DNA of 64,000 nt from Acheta domesticus (GCA_031308135.1 JAHLJT010003656.1:72310984-72374983); one strand, 5' to 3'; numbered from the stretch's first letter, positions 25,001 through 36,734 are shown. Notes: a model not told the origin generated them from the letters alone. Numbers and translations are program-made.

Positions 25001-25204
25001 TGGACCAGCGTGTATAGATATTTCGGAATGTCAGTGCTTCGGGAAACCGCTGCAAAAAAACAAACAACTATATGACGATCCCGCTTCCTCATCCAATCGT
25101 GTGTTCACGCAGATTGCTCGACCCGTCGCTAAGCGGAAGACTGAGATGAGTGATGAAGATGAGTGAGAATGATATGGGTGTGGAGGTGCACGAAAGCGAA
25201 TGTG
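22026..25204. other. AT-rich intronic DNA
   Basis: A SINE tail scrap (GGGACTAATGACCTTGACGTG) lies near 23037-23060. The frame 24813-25166 (117 codons) sits in a less AT-rich patch but has no recognised domain. Confidence 0.55.
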
Positions 25205-25735
25205 CGTGTGGTGATTATTGTTTCCGAGCACGTCATCAGCTAAGGTCATCAGTCCCGTAAGTGTTGTGCAATGCGGGATGTCGCGGTAATCTTACCCCAC
25301 TGGACGGGGAGATCGGTGCTGACCTATAAAAAGGCTTGCGGTGATTTTCCCTATTCATGTGTCACCCATCAAATGGGCACCGCCCCAGAAGGACAAACAC
25401 TAAGCTCCCGACAAGTGTGTTAGTGTAGTGTATGCATGTATGAGTAGAATTAAGGGGGCGGGAAAAGGACAAGGATGAGGACGGAAAGATCGCACGCGGT
25501 TCGTGGTCATTTTGTTAGGTTACTGCCCGGGATTCGCTTGGGGATGATTGGAGAAGCCACAGAAATACCGGTTAGCCGCCCGCTATAATTGTCCCTCAGG
25601 CAGCGACTGAATTTGATCTAGCTGTGTGGGTAGTGCTGAAACTCCTGCCACCGTGGGGACTTGAACTCGAGGACCTCCAGGTCAGAGGCACTACACTGAC
25701 ATCAATTGATTCGCTGAGCCACCTAAGCCGTTGTG
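25205..25735 (-). mobile_element. Composite SINE, near full length, minus strand
   Basis: Reverse orientation, so in the same sense as the CUB gene. The tail region begins CGTCATCAGCTAAGGTCATC. The body has ACTGGACGGGGAGATCGGTG and ACCGCCCCAGAAGGACA. The head has GGACTTGAACTCGAGGACCTCC (B box complement) and GAGCCACCTAAGCC (A box complement). The 16-bp minisatellite begins about 40 bp after the head. Confidence 0.87.
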
Positions 25736-25775
25736 GAGCTATGAGGAAGTGGATGAGGGTGAGGAGAGTGAGCAA

Positions 25776-26586
25776 GTGGATGTGGAGGTGCGTGGATGTG
25801 GAGGTGCGTGGATGTGGAGGTGCGTGGATGTGGAGGTGCGTGGATGCGGAGGTGCGTGGATGCGGAGGTGCGTGGATGCGGAGGTGCGTGGATGCGGAGG
25901 TGCGTGGATGCGGAGGTGCGTGGATGCGGAGGTGCGTGGATGCGGAGGTGCGTGGATGCGGAGGTGCGTGGATGCGGAGGTGCGTGGATGCGGAGGTGCG
26001 TGGATGCGGAGGTGCGTGGATGCGGAGGTGCGTGGATGCGGAGGTGCGTGGATGCGGAGGTGCGTGGATGCGGAGGTGCGTGGATGCGGAGGTGCGTGGA
26101 TGCGGAGGTGCGTGGATGCGGAGGTGCGTGGATGCGGAGGTGCGTGGATGCGGAGGTGCGTGGATGCGGAGGTGCGTGGATGCGGAGGTGCGTGGATGCG
26201 GAGGTGCGTGGATGCGGAGGTGCGTGGATGTGGAGGTGCGTGGATGTGGAGGTGCGTGGATGTGGAGGTGCGTGGATGTGGAGGTGCGTGGATGTGGAGG
26301 TGCGTGGATGTGGAGGTGCGTGGATGTGGAGGTGCGTGGATGTGGAGGTGCGTGGATGTGGAGGTGCGTGGATGTGGAGGTGCGTGGATGTGGAGGTGCG
26401 TGGATGTGGAGGTGCGTGGATGTGGAGGTGCGTGGATGTGGAGGTGCGTGGATGTGGAGGTGCGTGGATGTGGAGGTGCGTGGATGTGGAGGTGCGTGGA
26501 TGTGGAGGTGCGTGGATGTGGAGGTGCGTGGATGTGGAGGTGCGTGGATGTGGAGGTGCGTGGATGTGGAGGTGCGTGGATGTGGG
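25776..26586. repeat. 16-bp minisatellite
   Basis: About 50 copies of GTGGATGCGGAGGTGC. The first few units have GATGTGG, the following block to about 26221 has GATGCGG, and from about 26222 to the end all units have GATGTGG, so there is one sharp internal switch. Since 16 is not a multiple of 3, the translated repeat has a 16-residue period and is not a real protein. It begins about 45 bp after the head of a minus-strand SINE and ends at the edge of a GC-rich island. Confidence 0.97.
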
Positions 26587-26619
26587 GTACTGTGGATGTA
26601 GGCGTAAGGACACGCGACG

Positions 26620-26907
26620 TTGCGAAGCCATGAAAGGGAGACGCGTTGCGTTATGTGCGGAGCGAGATACGAGAAACCGACCGCAGCGTACAGAAGCTGT
26701 GGGTGCGAGTCTCGCGCGCTGTCGTTAGCGAAGCCCTGATTTGCTAGCGATACTCTTGTGTGTGTCCCAATGCCGCGCTACGTATAAGAAATGCGAGTCG
26801 GGCCGGGCCGGTGGAAGCTTTGCGGCGCGGTGCGATTCCGTGTAGCGGGGAGAGCGTTGGCTGGCAGCGGGCCGAGATGCAAGGCCGATGGAGGAGGTTT
26901 GCGGGGG

Positions 26908-26940
<33 letters not shown>

Positions 26941-27620
26941 AGCGAGTCGCCCGGGGGTGGAAAGGCTGAGGGAGGCGAGAGTGGCGGTGAGTGTAACGCC
27001 GTTGGTGATTGTCCCGCCGCCGCGCCGCAGGCGTTAGCTGAAGTGGCGGCGGTGGCGGCGGCTGCGGTGGCGGTGACGAAGGCAGCTCGGGGCCGTGGCG
27101 ACGCGCGGGAGAGAGCAGATAAGAGAGGGAATTAAAATCGGGGGCGGGCCGCGATGGCTACGGTTGTGGCAATGCAATCGCCGCCGCCGCCTGCGTATTC
27201 TGGCGCCGCGGCATCCTCCGCCACTTCCGCTTTTCTCGTTACCGTTTCCGCTCGCGCCCCCTCCCCCAGCCCGCCACCGCTTAAGTCACACCCGGATCCT
27301 CGGCTCGCACAATCGCCCGCGCTGAAATCGACTTCCTCGCTGGCTGCCTTCGCCACTGTGGTTGCGACGGTGGAGTACCGACAATGAATGTAAGTATTCT
27401 TGGACCGGTTGCATTGGGCGCGCGGGGTTGGGGGGTTGTTCTGGAGTGGAGGTGGTTAGAGGGTGAATGCGGAACAGGGAGCGATGTGGGTCTCGGGGGA
27501 GGAGGGTGGAAACAGGAGCGGGCATTGGAGGCGGCGGCGGCGGCGGTGAGAACGAAATCCTCGTGGCTTTCAGCGAGAATGGATTTTAGACGCGGTGCCC
27601 TCGCATTTCTCGGAGATTAG
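26620..27620. promoter_or_regulatory. GC-rich island with (GGC)n, possible promoter
   Basis: About 1 kb of CpG-rich sequence in the large CUB intron, with (GGC)n at 26909-26938 and near 27530-27545. A plus-strand GTAAGT follows an ATG-AAT pair at 27384-27394, which could be the donor of a non-coding or very short first exon. Open frames here are alanine-, proline- and arginine-rich, as GC-rich DNA gives by chance. It could be a promoter, a CpG island or a repeat; not decided. Confidence 0.35.
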
Positions 27621-29840
27621 AGGCTTCTTTGTGAGGATGAAGCTCGCCGAAAGCGATTGCGATGGTTTTTGCTTGCTCGTCGCTGCGTAAGCCACAATAC
27701 GACTCGCAGCAATCGTAACTATTCCTCTATTTAAGTTGATCTTCTTAACTTTCTTATCTTTTATCCTTTGCGCTGGCTTTAATGCACGCTCTGTAATATG
27801 ATTTGTAAGCCATTAGATTTTTAGTAAAGAGGCAATTTCAAAAGAGAACACGCGTATTCTGGAATTCTTTACAGTTTTCTCTTGGCTAAATACGGGCGAT
27901 TGTTCTTCGTAACGAAAGAGATTTTATATGCACATGTTAATGTAATTTCTCTTGCGTTTTCAAGCTAGTAATTTCTTGTAAATTTTATTTTGGGTTTTAC
28001 ATTTTCAGTTCTTATTTTTTCCAGTTCATTTACAGTTCGTATTACTGGTAGAATTAGTGTTAAATCATAACAATAATAATAATAATAATAACAACAAGAA
28101 CAACAACTCTATTATGTACACTACTCGAATAGTTAATATTTTCAAAAGATGCATTTTTCGTTTCTTTGATGTATTACCAATACTTTTTGTGATACTGCTT
28201 GTGATTGTTAAAAAAATAAATTCGTGCTTTAGCAGTGCATGTAGCCCTGATCCCAACCATCTCTAGCAAAGTGTGTTGTAAATTTTGTCACCGTTTGAAA
28301 GAAATTGAATATGATATTCTTTTGTTTTTAAAATAATTATATTCTATTTTAAGTTGAAAACTTGTTAAGCATTTTAATACACAAAGACAAGTGAAAACTA
28401 CACATACATCACATTCTGATAGTAATGTTAGCAGTCTTAAAATTAAGGATAAAACGAAGCAAATGACATCAAACGAATACTCCGACAATAGGTCTTTATT
28501 TGTCTGGTGTTCTCTCATCTGTTTTCGTTAGTTATGAAATATGTCTTCAGATTGTGGAACATTGTTCTGGATTCGTACGCGCAATTTCGAAAATTGCACA
28601 CGTCATTGCACACTTGGAGCACAAATGTGTTGTGCGTGATTTGTGAGCCTAATGACTTTGGACAAGCAATCAAACAATCCTCAAACTCCCGCGTCGTAAT
28701 TTCGTTTGCCTCTTCCCGGTGAAAAATGACTCCTCTATGAAAAGCGACAGGTAGGGCTGGTAAATGCGTTGTCATATGGATCGTTGGCGAATGGCGCACT
28801 GACGAATTGGAATAATAACAGCCCAATGAACAAAATGAAAGAGAGACAAACTACAGTGTGTTTACAAGATCTGAAGAACAAATTCGGTTACCTTTTGGTC
28901 TCCAAGGGTAAACCTTTGTAAACATTGTTATGTGCTACAAAATTATACTCGACACACTTGCATTAGGCTCTGATTGAGATTCATTCTGTTTAAAATTTAA
29001 AAAAACGACAATATTCGACGTTATCAGAAATGACCACACATGTTGTCTCCTAAACTAAAAGATTTAAAAATGCAACGGAGATGTATGAAGAATTTTGATC
29101 ATTCTATTTACGACTTGTTTTTTCTCAAAACTGTCCTTATTAGATTCCTGATTTAAATGAAGTTGATTATCACAAAATCACTGTATTTTTAAAGCTTTGC
29201 TTGCTTGAAAAATGTTTTTAGTTCTTTTTCTTATTTATAAAGACGTTCTCAGCGAATATTCTCTTCGATATTCTAAATAATAATCATCAGTTGTTTCCTT
29301 CAGATGCTAGCGTAAACAAATGCTGTGCGAAATAAGCTGGTAGGTTCAGCTTTTAAAGCATGCCACATGCAAAAGGCGCCTCGTTGTTCCTGACAAGTTC
29401 CATGCGCCAGTAAAAACAAGAGAAGACAGACGTCGGCTGGAATACGTGATACAAAAGGTGCGCTGTTTGATGTTGAATTTGTCTCTTAATATAATCTGAC
29501 GGTAATGAGGCATCCACGACGTGCGTTTAACAATAGTATCAAATGACAAAGGTTCCTGTGACTTTGAATGTCCATTAAAATGATGTGTATGAATAGTGAA
29601 CATATATTTCGTTTAGACCATTGTTGATGTGCAGCGTGTGAAGGATTCAGAAAAATGTTGTTGGGAGTTTATTTGAAAAGAGATTTGTTTCGTAAATGGC
29701 AGGGTACTCCTACTTCTCATTTTTTGAAAGTTCCATTTAGAACGAGGTACTACTTTTATTCTTACCAGAGATTAGGTATTTGTATATCAGAAAATTACCA
29801 GTTCTACAGAATTGCACCGACTTCCTCGAATTAGCTTCTT
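27621..29840. other. AT-rich intronic DNA
   Basis: Only the AAT microsatellite was recognised. The minus frame 28515-28826 (103 codons) is unassigned. Confidence 0.55.
28066..28107. repeat. (AAT)n / AAC microsatellite
   Basis: About ten AAT triplets followed by AAC/AAG triplets. Confidence 0.93.
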
Positions 29841-29854
29841 TATCTCCTCAGTCT

Positions 29855-30121
29855 ACCCTCTCGGCTAGCTCTTGGTCATCGTGCTTGCTTTCCACTACGC
29901 GGCCGCGAGGTCGATTCCCGGTCGAGGCAAAACTATAGTGTGCCTTTTACTTGCAATATCCAGGTATATGTTGCTGTGTGACTTCTCAGGTGGAGAAGAC
30001 CGGAATACAGCGTCGGGATGTCTACGTGCTAACCACACGTACCCCCATAACCCATGGCCGCGAGGCAGGGACGTCGCCGGTAGGCCTGAGTTCGTTCACG
30101 GGCTGTCGCGCTAAGCGCATA
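29855..30121 (+). mobile_element. tRNA-derived SINE, 267 bp, 14-bp TSD
   Basis: Flanked by the identical 14-mer TATCTCCTCAGTCT at 29841-29854 and 30122-30135. The head has CGGCTAGCTCTTGGTCATCG (A box region) and GAGGTCGATTCCCGG (B box region), then GTCGAGGCAAAAC. The body has TCTCAGGTGGAGAAGACCGG and GGCAGGGACGTCGCC. It is a third SINE family, with an intact duplication, so relatively recent. Confidence 0.9.
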
Positions 30122-30234
30122 TATCTCCTCAGTCTGGGTTATTTTTTCAGTTTTGCTCACTCTCTTCTCTACTGCAATCTATTGGCGACTGGAAAACATT
30201 TTTTCATATTTTCTCAATTTCTCGAACCTCTAAT

Positions 30235-30770
30235 AGGAGAAATAAAAGTACATGACTTTAAGAATATTAAAGAAAGGTAAAATCTGTATACATTTTAATT
30301 GAAACATTGAATTATTGTATACATTTTAATTGAAATAGTCGTTTTATGAAAATGTCGTTTAAGCGTAACTGAAAATGCGCATTTCGAAGATTACTTTCAA
30401 GTTATCAAGAAACTTCATAAGAAATAATTTCAAGCAGTTGTACTCACGAGCACTGACCTGTATAAGAAATGTAAATATTAACGTCGTTCTCCGTAATGTA
30501 AATATTAACGACGAGAGAGACATTTAAAGAAAATTACATTTGGGCAATTTTTTTAAAAAAGAAACAAAAAGTAAATAAAGGCGGCTTTGATATGTTATTC
30601 AGTGCATTTAGTGTGTGCATTCAGTGCATTCAATGTACTTAGCTATTTAGTGCAACCGTTCAAAATCTGAAGGAAAAAATTTAAGTAGTTTTCAAGAAAA
30701 CGACATTTGAGCATCTCTAAAAATGTGCATTTTTGAGCTCATTTTCACAGAAAGTTTTGTATATAGTTGT
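30235..30770 (-). mobile_element. Foldback-family fragment, inverted
   Basis: TAAATATTAACGACGAGAGA, AGTGCATTTAGTG and GAGCTCATTTTCACAGAAAG match the right arm near 61640-61860 in order. Decayed. Confidence 0.55.
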
Positions 30771-30889
30771 CTCTACCCTAACACCTTTTTTGGTGGAAAT
30801 TGCGCTGGGAAATATGTTCCGCAACAGCAAGTGAATCCAAGTTGGAACCTTGTTACTGAGTAACAAAAGTATTTTAATAATTAGATTTA

Positions 30890-31110
30890 TTCAAAGAATT
30901 GTCATCCGTACCGGGATTCGAACTCGCGTCTCCTGATTTACGTCCACCTGCTCTAACCATCTCGGGGAGGGTGTCGTTTGTTCGCATATAGAGAGACATG
31001 CTATTTTAATCTCGTGTAAATCCTTGCGCTCCTTATTTTGATATCGTCGTCTAGAAGAACGGCTCATTACTCGATCTTGCTTATGCCAGTGCGGATATGA
31101 CACATTTGGC
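30890..31110 (-). mobile_element. tRNA-derived SINE, minus strand
   Basis: On the minus strand the head reads CGAGATGGTTAGAGCAGG (A box) ... GCGAGTTCGAATCCCGG (B box, complement near 30910), then TACGGATGAC. The A and B boxes are close to tRNA consensus, but the flanking acceptor arms do not pair well, so a SINE or tRNA pseudogene is more likely than a tRNA gene. Confidence 0.65.
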
Positions 31111-33965
31111 GTTCCTCATTTGCCAAAATAAGGGCTAAATTCAGCGCAAGACAAACTACGCATAACAGACGTTTTGTGTCTATGAAAAAGCGATGTTCAG
31201 GCAGGGAAGTAGGGAGTTGAATTTATGAAAGATGGCGTGAAAGACTGAGTAAAGTGATCGTCTATCAACATCACGCGTGTTCGTTAATGCCACTGATGGA
31301 GTGATGCGAGGGTATAGAAGTGTCAACTAGAGAACAGAGAAAATGGAGCAATGCACGAGACAGGTGACATGTGAATGGATTAGCCACGCCGGCTCCAGGG
31401 TGAATCCATAGGGTAATGCAATGTATCACGGACAACTCTGACAAATACACGAACAACTTGTAAAGTATTTGCAACAGATTGTTGTTCATTTGGAAAACAA
31501 AAAATCCATGTGCTTTATAAGACGTTTAATCTACAACAATCTGCAACAAGTTTGAATTTCGCCCTCGTGAGGATTTTTCACACGTAGACTTGATTTCAAA
31601 ATGAATGATATAAAAGTTTCATAAAAATATATTTATCTACCCTGGTTATCAAAAGTCAAACTTACGAAACTGTGGTCGATATCATAACGAGAGTTATTAA
31701 AAAAAAGTGTTCTAAAAATTCATGAGTCACTATCAACGTTACTCAGTTTAGCAACGGAGGTACTAAAGTAATATTAGAATTAATATACGTGTACGACATC
31801 CTATAAACTATTTTCTACATCCATCAGCCTTTTTACAGGACTAATAGTAATATTTATATGAAAATTATAGTTCATTGAAATTTTTACAAAGTGGATACAA
31901 CGTATGGTACAGCGAATTCTCTGTACTTAAAAGACCACTCGTCTCAACAACCAATTTTTATTGGATGGACATTGAAATATATGAATTGTATGCAAGTTAT
32001 ACCCCTGTCAACAGACTAACTCTCTTCCCGACCACCGACCACCGACCACCGACCACCGACAAGCCTTTTAGTAGCAATTTTCTTAATTTAATCTCTTTAA
32101 GAGACAACTTTCGAGAAAACAAAGAATACAGTTCACCGAATTTCCAGTTGCGTAATGAAAACGTGAATGAGTTGTACGAACTCGCGGTAAAAAAGCAATT
32201 GAAAGATGGAGCTTCGATTACCATGGACGCAAGTTTATTAGAGGAGACTGCATCGAGTTGGCGAGAGAAGGGATGTCTGAATGTAGGCCGGAAATATTAA
32301 CGTGAAATTTTGGTTATAGACCCTATTAGTAACGACTTCAGGATATTGACGTTTTGCGAAACCTTGGGTGGGGTACTTCAGTAAATTAATCGGTGATTCT
32401 GTAGTAAGGAACAAGATATCCGCGGAAGCGGCGAAGGTAACATTTGCCGGTAGATTCTGGGTATTTAATTTTATGAACACTACATTTACTTACGTTGGAA
32501 GTAAAGTATTGTTTAAATTTCCTCGAGAGAGAGGCCAACGAATAGCGTCGTTTGGTGAATGGCAATACAGCTTTAGCTGAATTAAATAGGCGTTAAGAAC
32601 GATTGCGGTCATTCATGTGATGCTGTTGCGGGAACATTGGGTTCAGTAGATTCGTAATCGTTACAAAGAAAATTAATGACTTTGTAAAAACCTTTCGCAC
32701 GACATGCCTCAGCTTTATCCTCGAGAAAATATGAGGGAGTCTAGAGTTCAAGTAACAATAAACCGTGGCCAAAGATATGGTATCATGGTGTCTCGGTCCA
32801 TTTTGGTTTCATTCCTTGTAATCAGTTGGCACACATGAAAATGATCGAAAGTTTAATACTATGAATTAACTTCCTTACGTTACATTCCTGGAAGAATATC
32901 AGCTGCGATACAATGTCATGTCGGAAATCAGGGTATCAACGTGTTTCGTAACACGCGAGTGTTACCCTTGCGTCTGGAATCTGAGCACTCATCCAGGACC
33001 AATCGCTTGATGTTTCTTAATAGTGCGAAGTGGGAGAAAAGTAAGGTTTTGAGTTCCTAAGACACAGAATGTACAATGCGTACCGAAATGGCGAATTGAG
33101 TCAACTAAAAAAGAGGAGTTCTGTTGCCGGTAGACGACTTTTGGAACACTAAAACTGAAAATGATTTAAACTTATATTTTTACTCAAGAAGTGTATAAAT
33201 ACATATTTTTAAATACATTTAAAATATAATAAATAGTTATAAAAAGGTGTTTACGCCAAATAGGCAAAAAAAATTTAGTTAAAGTTTCATTTTTTCATAA
33301 ACCGTGCTTATTCTCAGATACTAAGTATTAAGAACATTCGATTAACATCTGATGTAATAGGCTCATTCCTAAACAATCGATTTCCAGTAATAGTGGACAA
33401 TGTTTCATAAAATAATACACTCTACTAAGCGTCCACCGTTCTACGAGTAAAAGACAATTTTTTCACGGCACCAACAGTGATCGCTTAAACGTAAATAAAT
33501 TAACCAAGAGTGATCACTTAATACAGGATTCATTGTATTTGTTTGTAACATCACAGTACTCGATTCGTGATCAAACTTGGCCTAACGACTTCGTTTGATA
33601 TTTCTTCAATTTCGTTTTTTGATTGCTTTGTGACCATGCATGCGACCTAGTGAGGGTTTGAAATTTTAGGCCATAAACGGCCGAAAGCGAATTTGGCCGA
33701 AGACGGATTCACTCTGGCCTTAGAGTACCTAGATACAGAGTAGCGCATTCTAGTATTCTTCCACCGATCCCGCCATTTTATACCCAGTTGTCAGGAGAAT
33801 TAGAACTGTATGGTATTCTGTAGGTTGAGAATCATTAATCTATCCTAAACCAATATTAATATTTAAGAAAATATCCTTAATGTCACCAATTGTTACTATT
33901 TACTCCTGAACACTGCCTTGCGGGCCTAACGGGTGAAAGGATATTAAACGGCGGCGGTTGCGCTA
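31111..33965. other. AT-rich intronic DNA
   Basis: The plus frame 31875-32300 (141 codons) spans the 7-bp repeat and has no recognised domain. Nothing else identified. Confidence 0.55.
32029..32060. repeat. 7-bp repeat
   Basis: Four and a half copies of CCACCGA. Confidence 0.9.
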
Positions 33966-35424
33966 CTCTCTGTACCTCGGGACTCTGTACCTCGGGACTC
34001 TGTACCTCGGGACTCTGTACCTCGGGACTCTGTACCTCGGGACTCTGTACCTCGGGACTCTGCACCTAGGGACTCTGTACCTAGGGACTCTGTACCTAGG
34101 GACTCTGTACCTAGGGACTCTGTACCTAGGGACTCTGTACCTAGGGACTCTGTACCTAGGGACTCTGTACCTAGGGACTCTGTACCTAGGGACTCTGTAT
34201 CTCGGGACTCTGTATCTCGGGACTCTGTACCTCGGGACTCTGTACCTCGGGACTCTGTACCTCGGGACTCTGTACCTCGGAACTCTGTACCTCGGGACTC
34301 TGTACCTCGGGACTCTGTACCTAGGGACTCTGTACCTAGGGACTCTGTACCTAGGGACTCTGTACCTAGGGGCTCTGTACCTAGGGACTCTGTACCTCGG
34401 GACTCTGTACCTCGGGACTCTGTACCTCGGGACTCTGTACCTCGGGACTCTGTACCTCGGGACTCTGTACCTCGGGACTCTGTACCTCGGGACTCTGTAC
34501 CTCGGGACTCTGTACTTAGGGACTCTGTACCTAGGGACTCTGTACCTAGGGACTCTGTACCTAGGGACTCTGTACCTAGGGACTCTGTACCTAGGGACTC
34601 TGTACCTAGGGACTCTGTACCTAGGGACTCTGTACCTAGGGACTCTGTACCTAGGGACTCTGTATCTCGGGACTCTGTATCTCGGGACTCTGTACCTCGG
34701 GACTCTGTACCTCGGGACTCTGTACCTCGGGACTCTGTACCTCGGGACTCTGTACCTCGGGACTCTGTACCTCGGGACTCTGTACCTCGGGACTCTGTAC
34801 CTCGGGACTCTGTACCTAGGGACTCTGTACTTAGGGACTCTGTACCTAGGGACTCTGTACCTAGGGACTCTGTACCTAGGGACTCTGTACCTAGGGACTC
34901 TGTACCTAGGGACTCTGTACCTAGGGGCTCTGTACCTAGGGGCTCTGTACCTAGGGGCTCTGTACCTAGGGGCTCTGTACCTAGGGACTCTGTACCTCGG
35001 GACTCTGTACCTCGGGACTCTGTACCTCGGGACTCTGTACCTCGGGACTGTGTACCTCGGGACTGTGTACCTCGGAACTCTGTACCTCGGGACTCTGTAC
35101 CTCGGGACTCTGTACCTCGGGACTCTGTACCTCGGGACTCTGTACCTTGGGACTGTACCTCGGGACTCTGTACCTCGGGACTCTGTACCTCGGGACTCTG
35201 TACCTCGGGACTGTACCTAGGGACTCTGTACCTAGGGACTCTGTACCTAGGGACTCTGTACCTAGGGACTCTGTACCTAGGGACTCTGTACCTAGGGACT
35301 CTGCACCTAGGGACTCTGCACCTAGGGACTCTGCACCTAGGTACTCTGCACCTAGGGACTCTGCACCTAGGGACTCTGCACCTAGGGACTCTGCACCTAG
35401 GGACTCTGCACCTAGGGACTCTGC
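33966..35424. repeat. 15-bp minisatellite next to exon 2 donor
   Basis: About 97 tandem copies of CTCTGTACCTCGGGA, unrelated in sequence to the array beside exon 3. Two main variants (ACCTCGGGA and ACCTAGGGA) alternate in blocks of 5-10 units. A TATCTCGG doublet recurs exactly 465 bp (31 units) apart, at 34198/34213 and 34663/34678, showing block duplication. Two 13-bp units near 35150-35215 break the frame. The exon-side end has CTGCACC units. It ends 33 bp from the exon 2 donor. In the transcript every unit contains AGGTAC. Confidence 0.97.
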
Positions 35425-35456
35425 GTCGAGTGGGCGGGGCGCGCGCTGCGACTCAC

Positions 35457-35669
35457 CCCGAGTAGGAGCCGGTCTTGCTCTCGAAGCGCACGAAGAGCGC
35501 CGGGCCGGAGCTGACGAAGTCGTGCTTCTCCATGGCGCGCGAGAAGGTGTCGCAGAAGGTCTTGATGATGCGCGCGTCGTCCGGCCACGCCGCGTCGTAC
35601 AGCGTCAGCGACTCGCCGCAGTCGCCGGGCCACGGCGCGATGGGCGACTCGATGCGGTTCACGCGGAAG
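35457..35669 (-). CDS. CUB-domain protein, internal exon 2 of 3 visible
   Basis: Second visible exon, 213 nt. The acceptor is tgttgcag|CTTCCGC and the donor GG|GTGAGT. The left-over AG of the previous exon plus the first C make a serine codon, so the protein reads YFP-S-FRVNRIESPIAPWPG without a break. This is the second half of the CUB domain. It has the third and fourth cysteines (GDCGESLTLYD ... IIKTFCDTF, 21 residues between them), an acidic LYD...DD stretch like the calcium-site region of many CUBs, and the final strands GPALFVRFESKTGSYSG. In-frame reading past the donor meets TGA at once, so retention of this intron would truncate the protein. A 15-bp minisatellite begins 33 bp after the donor. 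The exon is GC-rich while flanking DNA is AT-rich. Phase continuity with both neighbours makes the assignment firm. Confidence 0.9.
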
Positions 35670-35814
35670 CTGCAACACAGGGCCAGCGACGTCACAGGAG
35701 ACCTTGGAAAAGGGTCTGGCAGAATATTTATGTACCAAGGGCGTTACAAGGGTTCTCACGATTGAGCGGCGACAAAATGCCCGAGGGCATTATCTCGTCC
35801 GAGATCGTTAGAAC

Positions 35815-36095
35815 CGTTGTACATACATAATTTTATTTTTTACCTAATTTTATTGATTCAGATTTACTAATTAACTAGGTGTTAGCTGGATTCGGTTTGT
35901 CTTTTCATATTTCTTTCCCATAATTCACGCTCATTATTCCCTCCATAACAGAACATGTAATATTTCTCAACTGTTTTCATATTTCCCTCGTAACCACGAT
36001 GCTTTCGATCCAGGTACGGTATGCAGTTTATATGGAGCTCCACATCGAAGGCAATAACAAGCTATAACGTATCAGTGAAAAATAAACATCACTTA
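35815..36095. repeat. 370-bp repeat, copy A
   Basis: GTTGTACATACATAATTTTA, TATTGATTCAGATTTACTAA, GTTTTCATATTTCCCTCGTA, CATCGAAGGCAATAACAAGC and ACGTATCAGTGAAAAATAAA recur in copies B and C. Function unknown. Confidence 0.8.
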
Positions 36096-36734
36096 ACACT
36101 GAGTTCCAGGCTCTGGTGACCGTTTGGGTACTAGAACTCAGGTATTTTCAGTGACATCAGTAATTGTTTTTGTGAAACAAATGCACAAACACTATTTTTA
36201 GAATTTTTTTGTTATTTGAAAACAAAAAATAAATGAAAGTTACAATTTTTATATTTTATTGGCTTACTTGAATTCATTATATAAGTACAACATTAACGCA
36301 TCTGCGCAACAATATATATTTTCCAGAACCAGAATTTTCGCATTTAATCCAAAGCTTTTTTCAAACTTCCTGAAGCTAATTTCCGAATGATTTGTCCAAC
36401 AAATAATAATTTTGTGGCGTGATAAACTCAAAACAACACGCGAACCACAGTACAGAACTACGTCTACCTTTGCAAACTACTATAAAAAGAAAGTTGCATT
36501 ACTGTCTCGCATATCGCAAAATAGTTCTCAAATTGGCCAAAACATGGCAGCATACAGCCACATCAATGGAGACATCTCCTCAGTGCTCAGAACCAACGTA
36601 TACTCGGGCACGTGCGGGGAAAGACGAGGACTCGCGCCAGAGTTATGTTCGGACTTGGGTCTCTCGAGCGTTAAGCATAACCCGAGAGTAGGTAGGGCGT
36701 AGTCTTCAAAGTGTTAATATTCTCAACAAAACTC

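Larger units (their letters stand above)
20214..35456 (-). other. CUB gene intron, 15.2 kb
   Basis: Intron between exons 2 and 3, bounded by GTGAGT at the exon 2 end and GCGTGCGCAG at the exon 3 end. It carries a 15-bp minisatellite at its 5' end, a 16-bp minisatellite, several SINEs, a GC-rich island and long AT-rich stretches. That exons 2 and 3 are consecutive is inferred from the uninterrupted CUB fold and matching phase. Confidence 0.8.

Noticed and set aside
24813..25166. 117-codon plus frame
   Set aside because: Slightly GC-richer than its surroundings, but no domain, no splice evidence and partly overlapping with the approach to a SINE.
25624..26728. Cys/Trp/Arg-rich 300-codon frames
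   Set aside because: Three plus frames and one minus frame are open at once because the 16-bp unit has no stops; SINE sequence makes up the 5' part.
27154..27387. Pro/Ala-rich 77-codon frame as first coding exon
   Set aside because: It ends in a stop before the candidate donor, and composition explains its openness; kept only as a possible promoter island.
30890..31110. Functional tRNA gene on minus strand
   Set aside because: The boxes look good, but I could not pair a 7-bp acceptor stem at the expected distance; called a SINE.
33958..35220. 420-codon LYLGT repeat frame
   Set aside because: Produced by the 15-bp array; no promoter, domain or non-repeat coding sequence.
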